A stretch of 64,000 nucleotides of DNA from Faecalibacterium prausnitzii. GTDB lineage: Bacteria; Bacillota; Clostridia; Oscillospirales; Ruminococcaceae. Where the stretch lies: contig NZ_CP065377.1 in the NCBI RefSeq assembly GCF_019967995.1, positions 434,001-498,000 of the forward strand, in the 5' to 3' direction. A model generated the notes under the pieces. It saw nothing but the letters and a program-made list of their open reading frames with translations, was not told the DNA's origin and ran no database searches. Position numbers and translations under genes: made by a program. Shown in pieces: positions 7,688 to 15,329 of the stretch (position 1 is its first letter; each line of letters starts with the position of its first letter).

Positions 7688-9118
7688 ATGCCCAAAGAAA
7701 CATTTTTCGACCCCCGCAAGCCGTTTGAATCGAAGCGCCCGGAGACCCACGAGGAGTGGCAGGTACGGATGGGCGGTGAGGTGCTGGCTGTGGTGCGCAG
7801 CGGGCTGTATCTGGACTTCCGCTTTCTCGACCTGGCGCTTTCGGCGCTGACGCCCACCCCGGATGAGCGGTGCGGTGTGCTGGCCACCGATGGCCGCATC
7901 CTCTGCTACCAGCCCAGCGCCCTGCTGCGGCTCTATCAGCAGAATCCGAAGTATCTCAACCGGTTGTATCTTCATACGATATTCCACTGCGTATTCCGAC
8001 ATCTCTGGATGAAAGGGAAGCGCGACCCGCGTCTGTGGAGCCTGGCCTGTGATATCGCGGTGGAAAACGTCATCGACGGGCTGAACCGCAGCAGCGTCAA
8101 ACGGCCGCTGACCTATGTGCGGCAGAACGCCTATCAGTGCATCGCGGAAGAGGGCAAAGTCGTGGCAGCGGCCCCGGCGTACCGCTGGCTGGTCCGGCAG
8201 ACGCCCGGTGTGCTGCGCCAGCTGGAGCGGGAGTTCTGCACCGACGACCACCGCCTCTGGCCGAAAGACGCCCCCGAACAGCCCCAGCAGATGCCGACCC
8301 CGCTGCCCCAGAAGACCTGGCAGAAGATCGGGGAGCGGATGCAGACCGAACTGGAACTGCGCGACAAGGAGGCGGGCGAGGGGGCCGACAACCTGAAGGA
8401 ACAGGTCAAAGCCGCCAACCGCAGCCGCCGCAGCTACCGGGATTTTCTCCGCCGGTTCTGCGTCACGCGGGAGGAAGTCCACCTTGATCCCGACGAATTC
8501 GACCTGAACTTTTACACCTACGGCCTGTCCGTCTATGGGAACCTGCCTCTCATCGAGCCGCTGGAAACGCGGGAGAGCAGAAAGATCGAGGAACTGGCCC
8601 TCGTCATCGACACGAGCTATTCTACCTCCGGCGAGCTGGTCCGGGCATTTCTGGCCGAGACCTACACCCTGCTGAAAGGGAGGGAGAACTTCTTCCACCG
8701 GATGAACCTGCACCTCATCCAGGCCGACAACGCCATCCGGCAGGACCTTCTGGTCCGGAACGAGGACGAGCTCATCCATGCGATGAACCACTTCCAGCTG
8801 CGGGGCGGCGGCGGAACGGATTTCCGCCCGGCGTTCGAATACGTCAGCCAGCTCTGCGCCGAGAAAAAGTTCTCCAACCTGCGGGGCCTGCTCTACTTTA
8901 CCGACGGCATGGGCACCTACCCGGCCCGCCGCCCGGCCTACGATACGGCGTTCCTGTTTCTGGGCGACCGTTTCGATGACGCCAATGTCCCGCCCTGGGC
9001 CATGAAGGTCGTGCTGGACGAGGAAGAATTTGCAGGCCCGTCTGCCAGAGCCGCGTCGGCCCTTGCCGAGGCGCTGTACGACGAGGACGTCCCCTGCCGC
9101 GAACTGAACAACACCTGA
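7688..9118 (+). CDS. VWA-like protein with DUF2201 putative metallopeptidase N-terminus
   Basis: This 476-residue protein has two parts. The N-terminal DUF2201-type region contains HTIFHCVFRH at residues 96-105; related proteins have an HExxH-like H-E-x-x-H, but here Thr97 replaces the catalytic glutamate, so peptidase activity is doubtful. The C-terminal VWA domain has a complete MIDAS metal site: DTSYS at 308-312, the threonine of GGTDF near 376, and FTDG near 403. VWA proteins of this type partner with MoxR AAA+ ATPases, and one is encoded 17 bases downstream. A basic, helical linker lies around residues 215-265. The start follows GTGAGGTG. Its target is unknown. Confidence 0.8.
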   Translation: MPKETFFDPRKPFESKRPETHEEWQVRMGGEVLAVVRSGLYLDFRFLDLALSALTPTPDERCGVLATDGRILCYQPSALLRLYQQNPKYLNRLYLHTIFHCVFRHLWMKGKRDPRLWSLACDIAVENVIDGLNRSSVKRPLTYVRQNAYQCIAEEGKVVAAAPAYRWLVRQTPGVLRQLEREFCTDDHRLWPKDAPEQPQQMPTPLPQKTWQKIGERMQTELELRDKEAGEGADNLKEQVKAANRSRRSYRDFLRRFCVTREEVHLDPDEFDLNFYTYGLSVYGNLPLIEPLETRESRKIEELALVIDTSYSTSGELVRAFLAETYTLLKGRENFFHRMNLHLIQADNAIRQDLLVRNEDELIHAMNHFQLRGGGGTDFRPAFEYVSQLCAEKKFSNLRGLLYFTDGMGTYPARRPAYDTAFLFLGDRFDDANVPPWAMKVVLDEEEFAGPSARAASALAEALYDEDVPCRELNNT

Positions 9119-9135
9119 GGATGTGAGGAACGTTT

Positions 9136-10674
9136 ATGAACATCAAACGAGCCAAAGAAGAGATCGAACACACCGTCAAAGCGTATCTGGCCAAGGATGC
9201 GCTGGGCGAATACGCCATCCCGGCCATCCGGCAGCGCCCCATCCTGCTGATGGGCCCTCCGGGCATCGGCAAGACCCAGATCATGGAACAGGCGGCGCGG
9301 GAGTGCGGCGTGGCGCTGGTGGCCTATACCATCACCCACCACACCCGCCAGAGCGCGGTGGGCCTGCCCTTCATCCGCCAGCGCCATTATGACGGGAAAG
9401 ACGTCTCGGTGACGGAATACACCATGAGCGAGATCATCGCCAGCGTCTACGCCAGAATGGAGGCCACCGGCCTGAAGGAGGGCATCCTCTTCATTGATGA
9501 GATCAACTGCGTCTCCGAGACGCTGGCCCCCACCATGCTGCAATTTTTGCAGTGCAAGACCTTCGGCAACCAGGCCGTCCCGGCGGGCTGGGTCATCGTG
9601 GCGGCAGGCAATCCGCCGGAGTATAACAAATCGGTCCGTGATTTCGACATCGTCACGCTGGACCGTGTCCGCCGGATGGACATCGAGCCGGATCTACAGG
9701 TCTGGAAGGACTACGCCCGCGCTGCCCACCTGCACAGCGCGATCCTGAGCTATCTCGACCTTCACCCGCAGAACTTCTATCAGATCAACGCCGATGTGGA
9801 CGGCACCCAGTTCGTCACCGCCCGCGGCTGGGAGGACCTCTCCAATCTGCTGGATACCTACGAGGCGCTGGGCCTCAAGGCAGACGAGGCACTCATCCGC
9901 CAGTACATCCAGCATGAGAAGATTGCGGAGGATTTCTCGGCCTACCTCGACCTCTACTACAAATACCGCGACGACTACGGCGTGGAAGAGATCCTGGCCG
10001 GGCAGGCCAAACCCGCCGTCTTCGCTCGCCTGCTCAACGCGCCCTTCGACGAGCGGCTGAGCCTTGTCAGCCTGCTCCTGTCCGGCCTGAACAACCGGTT
10101 CACGGCGTCCCGCCGGGCCGATGCTGCGGCCGATGCCTGCTATGCCTTCCTGCGGGAGGCCAAACAGGGCTTTGCGACCCTGCCCGATGACATCCCGGAT
10201 GGCCCGGCAACTCTGTTCAACCAGATGATGACCGACTACGACGCCGAGACCCAGCGCCAGCGCGAGGCGGGTCTGCTCAGCCGCGACGCGCTGGCCACCC
10301 GGCTCAAGGTCTATGCCGTCCTGCGCCAGTGGGAGGCGGAACTGCGCCGCGCCAAGGCGGCGGGCACACAGGAAGCCTTCGACCTGCTGCGCACCCAGTT
10401 CCAGTCGCTCTCCGACGAGCGGGATGCCGCACAGGAGGCGGCAGCCAGCGCACTGGAAGCGGCCTTCGATTTTATGGAGCAGGCCTTTGCCGAGAGCCAG
10501 GAGATGGTGGTCTTTGTCACCGAGCTGACGCTGGCCCCTGCCGCCCATGCGTTCATCACCGAGAACGGCTGCCCCCGGTACTTCCAGTACAACAAGGACC
10601 TGCTGCTCGACCACCGCAAAGCGGCATTGCAGCAGGAGCTGGCGGCAGAAGAGCGCCGCCACGGGGGAATGTGA
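9136..10674 (+). CDS. MoxR-type AAA+ ATPase
   Basis: A 512-residue cytoplasmic AAA+ ATPase. Walker A is GPPGIGKT at residues 40-47, Walker B is ILFIDE at 117-122, sensor 1 lies in IVAAGNPPEY near 155-164, and DRVRRMDIEP follows. The AAA module fills the first 270 or so residues. The remaining 240 residues are a helical C-terminal extension not seen in minimal MoxR proteins (usually about 330 residues). MoxR ATPases work with VWA proteins to remodel or insert cofactors into client complexes; the VWA partner is immediately upstream and an LRR protein upstream of that. The AEC permease gene starts three bases after the stop. Confidence 0.85.
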   Translation: MNIKRAKEEIEHTVKAYLAKDALGEYAIPAIRQRPILLMGPPGIGKTQIMEQAARECGVALVAYTITHHTRQSAVGLPFIRQRHYDGKDVSVTEYTMSEIIASVYARMEATGLKEGILFIDEINCVSETLAPTMLQFLQCKTFGNQAVPAGWVIVAAGNPPEYNKSVRDFDIVTLDRVRRMDIEPDLQVWKDYARAAHLHSAILSYLDLHPQNFYQINADVDGTQFVTARGWEDLSNLLDTYEALGLKADEALIRQYIQHEKIAEDFSAYLDLYYKYRDDYGVEEILAGQAKPAVFARLLNAPFDERLSLVSLLLSGLNNRFTASRRADAAADACYAFLREAKQGFATLPDDIPDGPATLFNQMMTDYDAETQRQREAGLLSRDALATRLKVYAVLRQWEAELRRAKAAGTQEAFDLLRTQFQSLSDERDAAQEAAASALEAAFDFMEQAFAESQEMVVFVTELTLAPAAHAFITENGCPRYFQYNKDLLLDHRKAALQQELAAEERRHGGM

Positions 10675-10677
10675 GCC

Positions 10678-11637
10678 ATGCTGGCAAGTCTGATCTTCAG
10701 CCTGAACAGCACGATGCCGTTGTTTTTCCTCATGCTGCTGGGCTACCTGCTCCACCGAAGGCAGTTCCTCACCGACGACTTCGTGGCCATGGCCAACAAG
10801 TTCGTCTTTCATGTGGCGCTGCCGGTGCAGCTGTTCCGGGACCTTGCCACCATGGATGTCCGTGCCAGCTTCGATGGCCCGTATGTGCTGTTCTGCGCTG
10901 CGGTCACCACGGCAAGCATTCTGGTCATCTGGAGGCTGGCCCGGCTCTTGTTGAAGGACAAGCACATCGTGGGGGAGTTCGTGCAGGCGAGCTACCGCTC
11001 TTCGGCGGCCATCCTCGGTGCGGCCTTTATCCAGAACATCTACGGAACCTCCGGCCTGTCCGGCCTGATGATCCTGGGCAGTGTGCCGCTGTACAACATC
11101 TTTGCGGTCGTCATCCTCACGCTGGAAAGCCCTTCGCAGGACGCCCGGAGCGGCATGGGGGAGAAGCTGGTCAGGAGCCTCAAGGGCATCGTGACCAACC
11201 CCATCCTGCTGGGCATCGCGGCGGGCTTTGCGTGGAGCCTGCTCCGCCTGCCCATGCCCGCCATGGCCAACAAGACGCTCTCCAGCCTGGCTGGTATGAC
11301 CAGCCCGCTGGCCCTGCTTGCCATCGGTGCGGGCTTCAGGGGCCGCGCAGCGCTGGGCTACCTCAAGCCCACGGCCGTTGCAACGGTCATCAAGCTCATC
11401 CTCCTGCCGGCCATCTTCCTGCCCGTGGCGGTGCGGCTGGGCTTTGTGGACCAGAAGCTCGTGGCGCTGATGGTCATGCTGGGCAGTGTGACCACCCCGG
11501 CGGGCTACGTCATGGCCAAACAGATGGGCCACGAAGGCACCCTGACCGGCAGCGTCTGCGTCACCACCACCTTCTTCAGCGCCCTGACCCTGACCTTCTG
11601 GGTCTTCTGGGCGAGGAGCCGTGGATATATCGTATAA
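10678..11637 (+). CDS. AEC-family (auxin efflux carrier) permease
   Basis: A 319-residue integral membrane protein with about ten hydrophobic segments, beginning with the typical N-terminal helix PLFFLMLLGYLL and the conserved helix-break FHVALPVQLF. AEC permeases carry organic acids such as malate or malonate, or amino acid-like anions. The start lies three bases after the MoxR gene, with GGGGG in the overlap acting as ribosome site, so it is translationally coupled to the LRR-VWA-MoxR operon. Whether it is functionally tied to that module or just the last gene of the transcript is not clear. No unambiguous terminator follows before repeat copy 3. Confidence 0.8.
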   Translation: MLASLIFSLNSTMPLFFLMLLGYLLHRRQFLTDDFVAMANKFVFHVALPVQLFRDLATMDVRASFDGPYVLFCAAVTTASILVIWRLARLLLKDKHIVGEFVQASYRSSAAILGAAFIQNIYGTSGLSGLMILGSVPLYNIFAVVILTLESPSQDARSGMGEKLVRSLKGIVTNPILLGIAAGFAWSLLRLPMPAMANKTLSSLAGMTSPLALLAIGAGFRGRAALGYLKPTAVATVIKLILLPAIFLPVAVRLGFVDQKLVALMVMLGSVTTPAGYVMAKQMGHEGTLTGSVCVTTTFFSALTLTFWVFWARSRGYIV

Positions 11638-11653
11638 ATAAAAAAGAGCTGCT

Positions 11654-11784
11654 GCAAAACTCCTTCAGTCACGGCTTCGCCGCGCCAGCTCCCTCGAAGA
11701 GGGAGCCTTAGCGTGACGGGTAGCTGTAAAGCCTCCCTCTGGGAGGGAGGTGGCATCGCGGATGCGATGCCGGAAGGAGTTTGC
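11654..11784. repeat. Dispersed palindromic intergenic repeat, copy 3
   Basis: Inverted ends GCAAAACTCCTTC (from 11654) and GAAGGAGTTTGC (11773-11784) bound about 131 bp. Internal pieces GCCAGCTCCCTC and GGGAGGTGGCATCGC match other copies, although the terminal sequence differs from copies 2 and 4. Confidence 0.7.
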
Positions 11785-11805
11785 AACGGCTCACTTTTTG
11801 CATGA

Positions 11806-11852
11806 AAATAAAAAAACAACAAAAAAGCATCTTGAAAAACTTCAAGATGCTT
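11806..11852 (-). terminator. Terminator of initiator tRNA gene
   Basis: On the minus strand, a 12-bp stem (AAGCATCTTGAA at 11825-11836 pairing with 11841-11852) is followed by a long T tract, visible on the plus strand as A-runs at 11806-11824. Confidence 0.85.
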
Positions 11853-11854
11853 AG

Positions 11855-11931
<77 letters not shown>

Positions 11932-11973
11932 CTATTTACTTTTTGCTGTCGGCCTCTCGCTGACTGCTCAAGT

Positions 11974-12002
11974 ATAATACCACAGAGCGGGGGAGATGTC
12001 AA
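11974..12002 (-). promoter_or_regulatory. Promoter of initiator tRNA gene
   Basis: On the minus strand, TTGACA (12002-11997), a 17-base spacer and TATTAT (11979-11974) precede the tRNA by about 43 bases. Confidence 0.8.
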
Positions 12003-12037
12003 GTGTTTTTCAAAAGTTTTTTCGAACTTTCCGGTCG

Positions 12038-13210
12038 TCACTTCGCTTCAGGCTTGCGGGGCTGCTTTTTGCGGGGGTGGCGGACTTTGTAGAACACCAC
12101 GCCGCAGACGATACCGATGCCGATGGCGGGCCATGCGCCGATGAGGAAGACGAGAACCGTCTGGACCCCGGCGGTGAAGTTCGACCAGCCGTTCCGGAAG
12201 GCGTCGGTCAGCCGGGCACCCAAGCTGCTGCCGGTGGAGGTCAGGGTCTCGACCTCGTTGAGGGTGATGTTCACGGTGCAGTACTGCACCTGATTGGCGT
12301 ACCAGTTCAGCTGGCTCTGGTAGCTCTCGATCTGGTACTGCACGTCGCTCAGGGAGGACTCGATCTGCAGCAGGTCGGAGAGCGCGTCCGCGCTGGCCTG
12401 CAATTCCTGCAAACGGGTGCGCTGGGCGGTCAGATTGTCCAGCCGGGCCTCGATGTCCAGATACTGGGTGGTCACATCGTCGGCGCTCTCGCTTTTGCTG
12501 GTCACATTGCCAAGAACATTTTCGGCAACGCCGAGGAAGGCGCTGTAGTACCCCTTCGGCACCCGCAGGGTCAGCGAGAGGGTGCGGGTGTTGTCGGTGC
12601 TGTCGGTGTACTCGTTGCTGGATTCCATATAGCCGTCCACATCGCTGAGCGTTTCGTTCAACTGCTGCTGGGACCAATCGAAGTCCTGCGTCTCGATGGA
12701 GAGATCGGCCGTGTAGATGAGCTTGGCGCTGTCCACCGTGCCGGAAGCCGCGTTCTCGCCCTCCACATTGCCGGAGGTCAGCAGGTCGGCGCTGCCGGCA
12801 TCACGCACGGCGTGTTTGGCGCTGCCGGTGCCGTAGGTGTCTGCGCCGCCGTCCAGAGAATAGGTGGCAAGCTCCGGTGCGGCATCGTAGGCGGCTGCCG
12901 TGCTGGGCGCAGACCCGCCGGAGAACAGGGTGACACCGTTCCAACTGCTTTTGCTCAGCGCGGCACCATACAGGCAGACACCGCACAGCGCCACACAGGC
13001 GGCCAGTTCCGCCGCCCGTTTGACTGGGAAACGGATGGGGGCCTTTTTCTTCTTTTCCAGTGCAGGGGCCGGGGTGAGCTGGGGTTTGGGGGTGGTGCCG
13101 GATGCGGCCTGCTCGGCCTGCCGGGCCTTCTGCATGGCCAGCAGCTTTTCCTTCAGGTCGTCCGGGGCATGGACGTCATCGACCTCCATCTTGTACTCAT
13201 ACCACCTCAT
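12038..13210 (-). CDS. DUF4349 membrane protein, probable anti-sigma partner
   Basis: A 390-residue protein with a cytoplasmic N-terminus (about 1-68), a transmembrane segment near 69-88, a large extracytoplasmic DUF4349 domain (about 155-350) with a coiled-coil stretch (IEARLDNLTAQRTRLQELQ), and a second transmembrane helix near 352-374 ending in a basic tail. Its first codons overlap the end of the ECF sigma gene by 14 bases, so translation is coupled. That arrangement, and the short N-terminal cytoplasmic part with an APDDLKEKLLAM helix, suggests it holds the sigma factor at the membrane. The DUF4349 identification is good; the anti-sigma role is inferred from position. Confidence 0.78.
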   Translation of the reverse strand: MRWYEYKMEVDDVHAPDDLKEKLLAMQKARQAEQAASGTTPKPQLTPAPALEKKKKAPIRFPVKRAAELAACVALCGVCLYGAALSKSSWNGVTLFSGGSAPSTAAAYDAAPELATYSLDGGADTYGTGSAKHAVRDAGSADLLTSGNVEGENAASGTVDSAKLIYTADLSIETQDFDWSQQQLNETLSDVDGYMESSNEYTDSTDNTRTLSLTLRVPKGYYSAFLGVAENVLGNVTSKSESADDVTTQYLDIEARLDNLTAQRTRLQELQASADALSDLLQIESSLSDVQYQIESYQSQLNWYANQVQYCTVNITLNEVETLTSTGSSLGARLTDAFRNGWSNFTAGVQTVLVFLIGAWPAIGIGIVCGVVFYKVRHPRKKQPRKPEAK

Positions 13211-13688
13211 CTTCGATCTCCTCCTTCAGCATCGTATGTAGCTGTGCGCGGGCCCGCCGCAGCCAGCTGAGCACCGTATTGGTGGGAGCCCCCATCATCC
13301 GGCCCACTTCCGCAGCCGTGTATCCTTCGTAGTAGTGCAGGTACACGGCATTGCGGTAGTTCTCCGGCAGGGTGCGCACCGCATCGAGCACACTGCCGTC
13401 TTCCATCTGGTCGGGCGCGGGGATATTCTCATCCAGTTCGGTGTCCTTCTGGCGCGCTGCACGGGTCAGGTCCCGGCAGCGGTTGATGGCGACACGCAGC
13501 AGCCAGGCCTTGAGGTGCTCCTCACTCTCAAAGCGGCCGTCGTAGTTCAGGAGCTTTTCGAAAACATCCTGCACCACATCTTCGGCGTCCGCCGCGCAGC
13601 TGCAATTATGATAGGCTGCTCGGTAGACGGCGTCGCTGTATCGCTGCACAGCCAGCGCAAAAACTTCGTCTTTGGTCAACTGTCCCAT
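13197..13688 (-). CDS. ECF-type RNA polymerase sigma factor
   Basis: A 163-residue extracytoplasmic-function sigma factor. Region 2 occupies about residues 10-80, including DAEDVVQDVFEKLL and LKAWLLRVAINRCRD. Region 4 is at about 100-155 with the helix-turn-helix YTAAEVGRMMGAPTNTVLSW. It directs RNA polymerase to a small alternative regulon, normally kept inactive by the membrane protein encoded downstream. The gene overlaps the DUF4349 gene by 14 bases. The upstream gap (13689-13824) contains no promoter I can assign with confidence, so autoregulation is only a possibility. Confidence 0.9.
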   Translation of the reverse strand: MGQLTKDEVFALAVQRYSDAVYRAAYHNCSCAADAEDVVQDVFEKLLNYDGRFESEEHLKAWLLRVAINRCRDLTRAARQKDTELDENIPAPDQMEDGSVLDAVRTLPENYRNAVYLHYYEGYTAAEVGRMMGAPTNTVLSWLRRARAQLHTMLKEEIEDEVV

Positions 13689-13824
13689 ATCGTCTTACAC
13701 TCCTTTGAAGCCCCGGTGGCCGGGGTCTGCTGGAAATCGTTGGTTCCAGTGGGACATTCTACCGGATACACGGCTGAGAGGTCCCGATTATTGCATCGCA
13801 GAATAAAAAGAGTATAACAAAAAT

Positions 13825-14400
13825 TCAACGTTTGTACAATCGCTGAAGCAACGCAATGCGCCCGGCGAGAAAGGCTTCGGCCTTGGGGTGGGCAAGCCAG
13901 TGCTTGCCGCCCGGCTCCCGGCAGAGCCGCTGCTCCAGCGCATGAGGGTCGGCGTCGATGGCCTCCACATCCCGCAGCGTGAGGGTGAGCGTGAGGGCCG
14001 CCGCGCAATCCGGCAGGGGCGGGAGCGGGTCTTCCCAGACGAAGGGCGGCAGCAGCTGCACCGCATACACCGTGCGGGAGCATTCCTCTGTCAGCAGCAG
14101 GGCGGCGGGGGTGCCGTCGGGCAGGACATGGAGGCTGCTGTAGAGCAGTTGCAAAGTCCGGGGTGCCAGCAGGGGCATGCTGGCCGCGCCGGGCGTTTCG
14201 CGCAGGGTGAGGAAGGCTTCGGCCTCGTCGGCGTAGATGCGCCGGGCCGGTGCCTGAAAGTCTGCCCAGAGTGCGGGCAGCGCAAACACGCCCTCGCGGT
14301 CCAGCCCATGCTGGAGCAGCAGGTAAAATTCGGTCAGCGGGTGTGCCGGGTCCGGCTGCGGCATCCCGAAATCCGGCCGGGAAAGATGTCCTCCGCCCAT
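13825..14400 (-). CDS. Hypothetical protein
   Basis: A 191-residue predicted soluble protein I do not recognise. It is leucine, alanine and proline rich, has no signal peptide or membrane segment, and no catalytic motif is evident. ATG at 14400 is chosen because AAGGAGG lies eight bases upstream on the minus strand; the frame extends further but without a ribosome site. It is transcribed away from bioY and lies 136 bases upstream of the sigma factor gene in the same orientation, so it could be co-transcribed with that pair. Confidence 0.65.
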   Translation of the reverse strand: MGGGHLSRPDFGMPQPDPAHPLTEFYLLLQHGLDREGVFALPALWADFQAPARRIYADEAEAFLTLRETPGAASMPLLAPRTLQLLYSSLHVLPDGTPAALLLTEECSRTVYAVQLLPPFVWEDPLPPLPDCAAALTLTLTLRDVEAIDADPHALEQRLCREPGGKHWLAHPKAEAFLAGRIALLQRLYKR

Positions 14401-14472
14401 GTGATACGCCTCCTTGGAGATTCTGCTTCCAGTATAGTGGGCTGCGGGCCGTTTGGCAAGCAAAATCACGAA

Positions 14473-14505
14473 TTGTAAACCCTGGCTGAATTTTTGTGTT
14501 GACCA
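14473..14505 (+). promoter_or_regulatory. Putative BirA operator at the bioY promoter
   Basis: TTGTAAACC (14473-14481) matches the left half of the biotin-repressor consensus TTGTAAACC-N15-GGTTTACAA perfectly. After exactly 15 bases, TGTTGACCA (14497-14505) matches six of nine positions of the right half and overlaps the -35 box. Confidence 0.65.
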
Positions 14506-14528
14506 TTTGCGGCGGGCCGGGGTATACT
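14499..14528 (+). promoter_or_regulatory. Promoter of bioY
   Basis: TTGACC (14499-14504) and TATACT (14523-14528) with an 18-base spacer; an AGGGGAATC ribosome site precedes ATG 14583. Confidence 0.75.
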
Positions 14529-14582
14529 GGCGAGCGTGACCGACAACAACGACAATAACGACCCGAATATCGGAGGGGAATC

Positions 14583-15134
14583 ATGGAGAAGAAACTGACG
14601 ACGTATCAAATGGCAGTCACGGCGCTGATGGCAGCGGTGATGTGTGTTCTTGGCCCGCTGACGGTGCCCATCGGAGCCGTCCCCATCTCGCTGGCAAATT
14701 TTGTCATCTGCCTGACCGCCTGGCTGCTGGGCCCCAAGTTCGGCACCCTGAGCGTGGCGGTGTATCTGTGCATCGGCCTGATCGGTGTGCCGGTCTTCTC
14801 CGGCTACGGTGCAGGTCTGGCCAAGCTCGCCGGCCCCACCGGCGGTTATCTGGTGGGCTACCTGCTGCTGGCGCTCATCGGCGGCCTGTTCATCGAGAAG
14901 AGCAACGGCAATCCGGTGGTCTCCGGCATCGGTCTGGTGCTGGGCGACGCGGCCTGCTATGTGCTGGGCACGGCATGGTTCGTGTTCCAGATGCAGTGTG
15001 AGCTGGGCTACGCACTCTCGGTGTGCGTCTATCCCTTCATCGCGCTGGACCTCGCCAAGATCGTGGTCTCCTGCGTCGTGGGCGCATTGCTGCGCAAGCG
15101 TCTGGTGCAGGCAGGCGTCCTGAAGATGGCCTGA
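14583..15134 (+). CDS. bioY: Biotin transporter BioY (ECF S component)
   Basis: A 183-residue membrane protein with about six helices, the substrate-binding component for biotin. Family hallmarks are VPISLANFVICLTAWLLGP near residues 32-50 and AGPTGGYLVGYLL near 83-95. BioY works with a general energy-coupling module (EcfAAT) encoded elsewhere, or alone. No biotin synthesis gene is nearby, so this probably serves a biotin-requiring cell. Expression appears to be controlled by BirA through the operator in the promoter. It is monocistronic, with a strong terminator at 15190. Confidence 0.93.
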   Translation: MEKKLTTYQMAVTALMAAVMCVLGPLTVPIGAVPISLANFVICLTAWLLGPKFGTLSVAVYLCIGLIGVPVFSGYGAGLAKLAGPTGGYLVGYLLLALIGGLFIEKSNGNPVVSGIGLVLGDAACYVLGTAWFVFQMQCELGYALSVCVYPFIALDLAKIVVSCVVGALLRKRLVQAGVLKMA

Positions 15135-15189
15135 TGGTCAAAAGAAACGAGAAAACCTCGGCATTCTCCGGAGGATCATGAAGCACGAG

Positions 15190-15239
15190 AGGAAGACCGG
15201 CCTTCTGCAAGCAGCGGAGGGCCGGTCTTCCTGTTTTTT
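15190..15239 (+). terminator. Terminator after bioY
   Basis: A 13-bp stem pairs AGGAAGACCGGCC (15190-15202) with GGCCGGTCTTCCT (15220-15232), followed by GTTTTTT. Confidence 0.88.
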
Positions 15240-15249
15240 CTGCTTTTGT

Positions 15250-15278
15250 TTGACAAGTGCGGCCAATGGTTGTAAGAT
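15250..15278 (+). promoter_or_regulatory. Putative promoter of first MATE transporter
   Basis: A consensus TTGACA (15250-15255) is followed after 17 bases by TAAGAT (15273-15278). Confidence 0.6.
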
Positions 15279-15329
15279 TAAATCATTTGGTACTTATTAA
15301 ATAAAGCGAGATACTTCAGGAGGAACATC

